Shown here in pieces: positions 13,921 to 17,195 of a DNA stretch of 17,195 nt (the first letter of the stretch is position 1; each line of letters opens with the position of its first letter). Origin of the DNA: Faecalimonas sp. (GTDB lineage: Bacteria; Bacillota; Clostridia; Lachnospirales; Lachnospiraceae); the NCBI GenBank assembly GCA_020024645.1, contig JAHHTN010000037.1, forward strand, positions 1-17,195. The letters run 5' to 3'. The position numbers and the translations under genes are program-made. The notes beneath the pieces were generated by a model that was given only the letters and a program-made list of their open reading frames with translations, ran no database searches and had not been told where the DNA came from.

Positions 13921-14341
13921 GTTATCAGCCCCCTTAGTCAGCTATCTATTCTCAACATACGCACATAGGCTTATCCAATATGCGTATTTTTCACAATGTT
14001 ACAGAAGCAGACAGACGGCTTTGGAAAGCTCCGTTAGTATCTCAACTATTCCCATTCCTGTGGGCAGAACCGCACCATGCGGACGTATCATTATTCTGTG
14101 AGAATAGGTCGTGGCAAAATGACTTTTCCAACAGTCGCTCTCGGATCACTGCGTGGGTCGCTCGCTTTCTTTTGAAAAGGTCGTGGCGTACAGTCCCCAT
14201 GGCTCGCTATCTCACAAACGTATCTGTCTGCTTTATTCAGTTGTCAAAGAGCTGTGGCGAAAGCGTGTTGCTTTCATGTAAAAGCAGGGGCAGAGCAGGA
14301 AAGAGGGGATTGAACAAATCATGCTCTGCGGTTACTGCTTG
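13921..14341. other. Gene-free, G+C-richer ICE segment with repeats
   Basis: About 420 bases with no credible gene on either strand, clearly richer in G+C than the flanking genes. It contains an 11-bp inverted repeat AAGCAGACAGA (14005-14015 and 14223-14233), a 10-bp direct repeat AGGTCGTGGC (14106-14115 and 14178-14187), the small hairpin CCGCA-CCA-TGCGG (about 14070-14082), an 8-bp inverted repeat GCAGAGCA/TGCTCTGC (about 14291-14328), and a 7-bp stem ATACGCA/TGCGTAT (13957-13963, 13981-13987) followed on the plus strand by a T-run. It lies between the Orf8-like gene and the small ORF. A structured RNA or protein-binding site is possible; nothing in it proves either. Confidence 0.6.
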
Positions 14342-14590
14342 TTATTCTTCTTCGATTTCTAAGGCAATATCAAACCCTAAAATCATTTTGATAAGTGCTT
14401 CTCTGATTAGTCCCTTCAACTCCATATCTACAACAATATAGACATTGCCGTATTCATCATAGAGTGGACGCAAACAGCACTTTGATATGTACGGATCATA
14501 AAATGCCAGTATCTTTTCAATCGCTTTTTCGTCCCCGTCCATTGCTTGTGAAAGCAAATAGTAGGACGGCTTCTTAAATGTTTGCTTCAT
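14342..14590 (-). CDS. Tn916 Orf8-like helix-turn-helix protein
   Basis: An 82-residue protein resembling Orf8 of Tn916 and the short helix-turn-helix (sigma region-like) proteins of this ICE family: YYLLSQAMDGDEKAIEKILAFYDPYI near the start, then LRPLYDEYGNVYIVVDMELKGLIREALIKMIL. In Tn916 the Orf7/Orf8 pair promotes transcription of xis-int and transfer genes. It starts one base after the stop of the sigma-like gene, a coupled pair. The ATG at 14590 is preceded by GGAGAAAC within that gene's end. Family likeness is by visible pattern. Confidence 0.85.
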   Translation of the reverse strand: MKQTFKKPSYYLLSQAMDGDEKAIEKILAFYDPYISKCCLRPLYDEYGNVYIVVDMELKGLIREALIKMILGFDIALEIEEE

Positions 14591-14591
14591 T

Positions 14592-15011
14592 TTACTGTTT
14601 CTCCTTTAGTAATTTTTTCATAAGTGCCAATGAATTATGTCGATTTTGGAATACACCGCTTCTGGAAATATTCTGCTTTTTTGCAATTTCTTCGTTGTTC
14701 ATTTCCAAGAAGTAATACATTAGCAAAGTTTCACGGTTACGCTCGGACAACTGTTTCAAGGCTTCTGCCAATTCATCATCATAGACACGAATATCATTAC
14801 CGCATACATTGAAAATCGTATAGTCCGTATCATAGTCGTCCCAGACAGCCAGATTTTCTACAACGATTTCTGGAAGTTCACAAAAGAGTGTTTCTTCCTT
14901 TTGTCGTCGTTTTAATTTCTTCTGATAGTCTTTAACAACATGACGGACAACTTTTTTCAAACAACTTTCAAAACGGCATTGAACTGTTTTCTGGAAGTCA
15001 GACGGTTTCAT
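14592..15011 (-). CDS. Tn916 Orf7-like sigma-70 family regulator
   Basis: A 139-residue protein, the same size as Orf7 of Tn916 (about 140). The ATG at 15011 has GGGGTGAG at good spacing; the frame is open 47 codons further but that is untranslated leader. It begins MKPSDFQKTVQCRFESCLKK; the C-terminal half is a sigma region 4-like helix-turn-helix: EALKQLSERNRETLLMYYFL, then NEEIAKKQNISRSGVFQNRH. In Tn916 this protein, with Orf8, is required for the switch that turns on excision and transfer. It lies downstream of an attenuator-like leader (15137-15258), so its expression may depend on read-through. Confidence 0.88.
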   Translation of the reverse strand: MKPSDFQKTVQCRFESCLKKVVRHVVKDYQKKLKRRQKEETLFCELPEIVVENLAVWDDYDTDYTIFNVCGNDIRVYDDELAEALKQLSERNRETLLMYYFLEMNNEEIAKKQNISRSGVFQNRHNSLALMKKLLKEKQ

Positions 15012-15136
15012 CAATCTCACCCCCTTTCCGTTACGACGTGAAAAGTGGTTATCCCTCTTTCCACACCATATAGGGAACGGCAGGTGTGATTTGTTAAGTT
15101 GAAACCGAAAAAATTTTAAAAATTTTTTTAGGCATG

Positions 15137-15173
15137 AAAAAAGCCCGCACAAAACATATAGTTTTATACGAGC
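15137..15173 (-). terminator. Intrinsic terminator (attenuator) ahead of the Orf7-like gene
   Basis: On the minus strand GCTCGTATAAAAC and GTTTTGTGCGGGC (15161-15173 and 15143-15155) pair along 13 positions, three of them G-U in RNA, around a 5-base loop, and are followed by six T. A second hairpin (15162-15189; stems TTTTAT/ATAAAA and AGCT/AGCT with a 3-base bulge) uses the same upstream arm, so the two cannot form together: the layout of an attenuator with an antiterminator. Confidence 0.82.
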
Positions 15174-15213
15174 TATTAGAGCTATAAAATATTTAGTTTT
15201 TAGTAAAATGCTA

Positions 15214-15258
15214 TTAGGTAGTGTATGATTGTATAGAATTTCGCTTAAAATGTTCCAT
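15214..15258 (-). CDS. 14-codon putative leader peptide
   Basis: A short ORF (MEHFKRNSIQSYTT) begins at the ATG at 15258, with a very strong GGGGG ribosome site eight bases upstream, and stops at 15214, about 25 bases before the antiterminator/terminator hairpins. It follows the Spo0A-C-like gene by 32 bases, so it is probably on that operon's transcript. This resembles the leader-peptide control of tet(M) and erm genes, where ribosome stalling or speed decides read-through. The peptide itself is not a known leader. Translation is inferred from the ribosome site and position. Confidence 0.55.
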   Translation of the reverse strand: MEHFKRNSIQSYTT

Positions 15259-15290
15259 AATACAATCCCCCTTACAGCACTTGTTTTGTA

Positions 15291-15515
15291 TTACACTTTT
15301 GTCTTTTTGGTAATCTTGTAAATATATTCTTCTGGTGTAGGGCGTTTATTTCCAAAATACTTTTTAAAATTTGCCTGCACTTCTGGGTCGTTACTGTTCA
15401 TAGCTTCATCAATCGTTGCTTCAATATCCGCCCGAACATCAGCCAATGATACACCGCCAGCTTTTGCACCAGCTTTCAATGCTTTTTTTATGTCACGTTT
15501 TTTAAGTCCTAACAT
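15291..15515 (-). CDS. Small protein, Spo0A C-terminal-like (74 aa)
   Basis: The start at 15515 (MLGLKKRDIKKALKAG) has AGGAGTG six bases upstream; the ribosome site overlaps the stop of the XRE gene. The sequence SLADVRADIEATIDEAM and KYFGNKRPTPEEYIYKI resembles the end of the Spo0A effector domain (a helix with R-x-x-I-x-x-A-I and F-G...K-P-T-x-x-E-F-I). Only that C-terminal segment is present, with no receiver and a Lys-rich start, so DNA binding is possible but unproven. It is the third gene of the ICE cargo operon. The likeness to Spo0A-C is moderate; a stand-alone regulator or decoy is inference. Confidence 0.65.
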   Translation of the reverse strand: MLGLKKRDIKKALKAGAKAGGVSLADVRADIEATIDEAMNSNDPEVQANFKKYFGNKRPTPEEYIYKITKKTKV

Positions 15516-15525
15516 GGTATCACTC

Positions 15526-15732
15526 CTAAAAATAAAATAGTTCCTCAAATTTTTTATCAAGTGCAATACACAAAATAAGTGCAAGTTTAGCAGTAGGATT
15601 GAATTGTCCCGTTTCAATGGAACTAATCGTATTCCTAGATACACCAACCATTTCTGCTAAAGCTGATTGCGATAGTTTTTTTTCTGTTCGCACTTTTTTG
15701 AGATTGTTTTTTAACACCAGTTTATCATTCAT
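15526..15732 (-). CDS. XRE-family transcriptional regulator
   Basis: A 68-residue Cro/CI-type repressor from the ATG at 15732 (MNDKLVLKNN). The helix-turn-helix is KVRTEKKLSQSALAEMVGVSRNTISSIETGQFNPT, with the helix 2-turn-helix 3 in LSQSALAEMVGVSRNTISSIE, followed by ALILCIALDKKFEELFYF, the usual dimer helix and tail. Its start overlaps the stop of the DUF6442-like gene by one base (TAATG), so the two are translationally coupled. It probably represses its own operon through the 13-bp repeats at 16065-16110. It lies where Tn916 carries tet(M) and neighbours. Confidence 0.9.
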   Translation of the reverse strand: MNDKLVLKNNLKKVRTEKKLSQSALAEMVGVSRNTISSIETGQFNPTAKLALILCIALDKKFEELFYF

Positions 15733-16046
15733 TAAAATAACCCCACACAAAATTTATAAAAGCAGTATGCAGAAAATACTAATAGAATACCGCCACAAAA
15801 AAGACTAAATTTCTTTTTCAGTTTGATACCCTCATAAACAAATGCTAAACCTGATGTGCAAGTAAATAGGGATATTATATCTGCTGGGGATTGCACTTTA
15901 ATCAATTTTATTATCATTATAGTGCAACCTAAAATAATCAATCCCCAAAGTGAAAATGCATCCCTTTTTGTACGTATTTCTTTCTCTCGTTCATCGCCTA
16001 AAAAATTTTCTAATTTTGCCTTTTCTAAAACTTCCTCTTTATTCAT
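15732..16046 (-). CDS. DUF6442-like small membrane protein
   Basis: A 104-residue protein: a charged N-terminus (MNKEEVLEKAKLENFLGDEREKEIRTK) then three or four hydrophobic segments (about 31-46, 55-70, 78-100). Such membrane proteins are often encoded next to a small XRE regulator in Firmicutes, and this one resembles DUF6442; the name is given on pattern and context only. The ATG at 16046 has GAGGTG five bases upstream. It is the first gene of the cargo operon, directly behind a strong promoter. Function unknown; a link between membrane state and the repressor is speculation from the pairing. Confidence 0.7.
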   Translation of the reverse strand: MNKEEVLEKAKLENFLGDEREKEIRTKRDAFSLWGLIILGCTIMIIKLIKVQSPADIISLFTCTSGLAFVYEGIKLKKKFSLFCGGILLVFSAYCFYKFCVGLF

Positions 16047-16064
16047 AAAAGCACCTCTTTTTTT

Positions 16065-16110
16065 GCCAAGTTTTATTTACATTCATAATATATCATAGCC
16101 AAGTTTTATT
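16065..16110. repeat. Direct repeat, probable operator of the cargo operon
   Basis: GCCAAGTTTTATT occurs twice, at 16065-16077 and 16098-16110, with starts 33 bases apart (about three helical turns). One copy fills most of the spacer between the -35 and -10 of the promoter and touches the -35; the other lies just after the -10, over the likely transcription start region. That fits a binding site for the XRE protein encoded by this operon. Confidence 0.7.
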
Positions 16111-16115
16111 GTCAA
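16087..16115 (-). promoter_or_regulatory. Sigma-A type promoter of the ICE cargo operon
   Basis: A perfect TTGACA (16110-16115) and TATATT (16087-16092) are 17 bases apart on the minus strand, with a TG one base before the -10 (extended -10). It lies about 40 bases ahead of the DUF6442-like start and just after the terminator of the transfer operon. Confidence 0.8.
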
Positions 16116-16138
16116 TTATTTTACATAGTTTACTTGTC

Positions 16139-16179
16139 AAAAAATACAGCGTGCAAATCTCATTTAAGAAATGCACGCT
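16139..16179 (-). terminator. Intrinsic terminator at the end of the ICE transfer operon
   Basis: AGCGTGCA (16148-16155) and TGCACGCT (16172-16179) form a perfect 8-bp stem around a 16-base loop, followed on the minus strand by GTATTTTTTG. It lies 8 bases beyond the tcpC stop, so it closes the operon of transfer genes and separates it from the cargo module. Confidence 0.82.
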
Positions 16180-16186
16180 ATATCAT

Positions 16187-17098
16187 TTATCCTGCAATCT
16201 TCCAGTTGCTATCCTTATGTAGTACAAGCTCATATTGCGATACCTGCGTCGCCTTTGTCTGATTATCAAGGAATTTCACAGCTACTTTGACTTTCACATT
16301 ATCCCCGTCCTTTGTAAAGATAGGGTTTACCAATTCTGAATAAAGGTAGTCCCTGCCGATAGGTTCAAGCACATTTCCCGATACATAGTAAGCAAGCTCT
16401 TTTTCTGTGGCTGTTGGATAGAGCTTAAAGAATGTTTCCAGAAATGCGGTAGCGTCGTTTACGGTATCAGCGTCTACACTTGCGTTTGCTTCTGGTGTCT
16501 TAGGCTCATAGTCCGATTTCTCGATTGCTGGTGCAAGAGTAGGGTTCTGAACGATTACCATATCCCCGTCAGCGTCCACATGGACTTTTACGGTATAGGT
16601 TGCTTTCACATTGCTTGTCTGTTCTCCCTCTTTTATCTGCTGATCTACTTCGTAGGTAGCAGAAAAAGTGTCCGTTCCCGACTGCTCGATATGCCACACA
16701 ATCACATCTGTAACTGTGGAGCTGGTTGGTATATCGGTTCTAATGGTATCAACATTCAAGTCCTGCAATTCTTTTGTCAGATAACCGCTGATTGCCTGCG
16801 TCCTTGCTTCAATCGCTTCTTTGCTGTTATTCCATGTGTAATAGGACTTCGCAAAGTTCTTCACGAAATTTTCTATCCCGTTGGTGTCCTGCAAGCGAAG
16901 CTCAATGATTTCTTTTTCATGGGTGGTGTGCTGGTCGATAGCCGTAAAATTCTTATACACCCCAAAGCTCACGCTTGCGATAAGCACCACCCACAACGCA
17001 ATCACGGTTTTCTTATGTGTGCCTACCTTGACAGTACGCACCTTTTTTTCTTTTGGTTCTTTGATAGTTTCTGTCTGTTTCTTATTCTTCTTAAACAT
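16187..17098 (-). CDS. TcpC/Orf13-like conjugation protein
   Basis: A 303-residue protein from the ATG at 17098 (AAAGGA ten bases upstream); a TTG three codons earlier lies too close to that ribosome site. A charged N-terminus (FKKNKKQTETIKEPKEKKV) is followed by one membrane helix (about residues 32-48 of the longer form, KTVIALWVVLIASVSFGVY) and a large external part with two NTF2-like halves, as in TcpC of Clostridium plasmids and Orf13 of Tn916. It is a membrane part of the ICE secretion channel. It follows orf14 at once, as in Tn916, and is the last gene before the terminator. G+C is higher than in the neighbouring cargo genes, which fits separate origin of the cargo. Confidence 0.9.
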   Translation of the reverse strand: MFKKNKKQTETIKEPKEKKVRTVKVGTHKKTVIALWVVLIASVSFGVYKNFTAIDQHTTHEKEIIELRLQDTNGIENFVKNFAKSYYTWNNSKEAIEARTQAISGYLTKELQDLNVDTIRTDIPTSSTVTDVIVWHIEQSGTDTFSATYEVDQQIKEGEQTSNVKATYTVKVHVDADGDMVIVQNPTLAPAIEKSDYEPKTPEANASVDADTVNDATAFLETFFKLYPTATEKELAYYVSGNVLEPIGRDYLYSELVNPIFTKDGDNVKVKVAVKFLDNQTKATQVSQYELVLHKDSNWKIAG

Positions 17099-17114
17099 AT
17101 TTTTCAAGTCCTTT

Positions 17115-17195
17115 CTATTGTTTTACTCGTCCTGCACCGATTAAGTGCTGTTGCCAGTAACTACTGCTTAGGTCTGCATATCCTATCGGGTCGCC
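17115..17195 (-). CDS. Orf14-like cell-wall hydrolase, last 26 codons
   Basis: The minus-strand frame entering from the window edge reads GDPIGYADLSSSYWQQHLIG then AGRVKQ and a stop at 17115. This is the C-terminus of the bifunctional muramidase/NlpC-P60 peptidase (Orf14, CwlT type) of Tn916-like elements, which opens peptidoglycan for the transfer channel. Only the end is seen, so the integrity of the gene is unknown. It is 16 bases upstream of tcpC, as in Tn916. Confidence 0.82.
   Translation of the reverse strand, partial: GDPIGYADLSSSYWQQHLIGAGRVKQ

Larger units (their letters stand above)
12005..17195. mobile_element. Tn916/Tn5397-family ICE, recombinase end, continues beyond window
   Basis: From the cwlD break to the window edge the minus strand carries, from right to left, the end of Orf14, TcpC/Orf13, a cargo module, Orf7- and Orf8-like regulators, a small ORF and a TndX-like serine recombinase: the Tn916 gene order with the Int/Xis pair replaced, as in Tn5397. 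The exact end is not proven. Cwl homology starts at about 12020; TndX-type enzymes recombine at a GA dinucleotide, and one lies at 12004-12005 on the minus strand, so the junction is within about 12004-12060. A short imperfect palindrome (CCCCA...TGGGG, 12054-12070) lies between the recombinase stop and the end. tet(M) is absent from this part. Confidence 0.9.

Noticed and set aside
13980..14441. Plus-strand ORF of 153 codons in the ICE
   Set aside because: It has no ribosome site, is rich in Ser/Arg/Cys as spurious frames are, and runs antisense into the Orf8-like gene. Treated as part of the gene-free block.
1..17195. tRNA, rRNA, CRISPR arrays and complete insertion sequences
   Set aside because: No repeated spacer pattern, no cloverleaf with CCA-end context and no transposase frame was seen by eye on either strand.

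Overview
The window reads as an AT-rich (roughly one-third G+C) Firmicutes chromosome of the class Clostridia, most probably a Lachnospiraceae-type gut anaerobe. The basis is the gene set: a Tad/Flp pilus operon of the clostridial kind (DUF5702, Flp1-type pilin, TadC with an external domain, DUF6382), bofA and cwlD sporulation genes, and strong AGGAGG-type ribosome binding sites. Species cannot be told from the sequence alone.

Layout. (1) Positions 1-7963, minus strand: a compact, often overlapping Tad pilus operon read from a clear promoter at about 8053-8081, in the order CpaE/TadZ-like ATPase, CpaF/TadA ATPase, TadB, TadC, Flp pilin, DUF5702 protein, TadE-like protein, A24 prepilin peptidase, small TadE-like pseudopilin, DUF6382 protein (cut by the window edge). 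The ATPase, the two TadB/TadC platform proteins, the pilin and the pseudopilins would build an envelope fibre; the peptidase should mature the pilins, but its gene carries a single-base frameshift. (2) 8118-8760: bofA (minus) and a DUF2508/yaaL gene (plus), divergent, closed by a symmetrical terminator. (3) 8760-11431, minus: dCMP deaminase, uracil phosphoribosyltransferase, and a Sua5/YwlC tRNA-threonylcarbamoyl synthase fused to a phosphatase-like domain that has lost its catalytic Cys and Asp. (4) 11478 to about 12020, minus: the 3' part of a cwlD-type amidase gene, cut off by an integrated element. (5) About 12005-17195: one end of a Tn916/Tn5397-family integrative conjugative element (ICE), running out of the window. 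It has a TndX-like large serine recombinase, Orf8- and Orf7-like regulators, TcpC (Orf13) and the last codons of Orf14. The slot that holds tet(M) in Tn916 instead holds a three-gene module (DUF6442-like membrane protein, XRE repressor, Spo0A-C-like small protein) with its own promoter and repeated operator, followed by a leader-peptide/attenuator arrangement before the sigma-factor gene.

Most unusual points: a 29-bp dyad that places the ribosome binding site and start codon of the large TadE-like gene in one arm (possible invertible switch or RNA hairpin); a 14-codon leader ORF with mutually exclusive hairpins in a tet(M)-less ICE; the frameshifted prepilin peptidase; the degenerate phosphatase domain on Sua5; and a G+C-richer, repeat-bearing, gene-free stretch of about 420 bases in the ICE.
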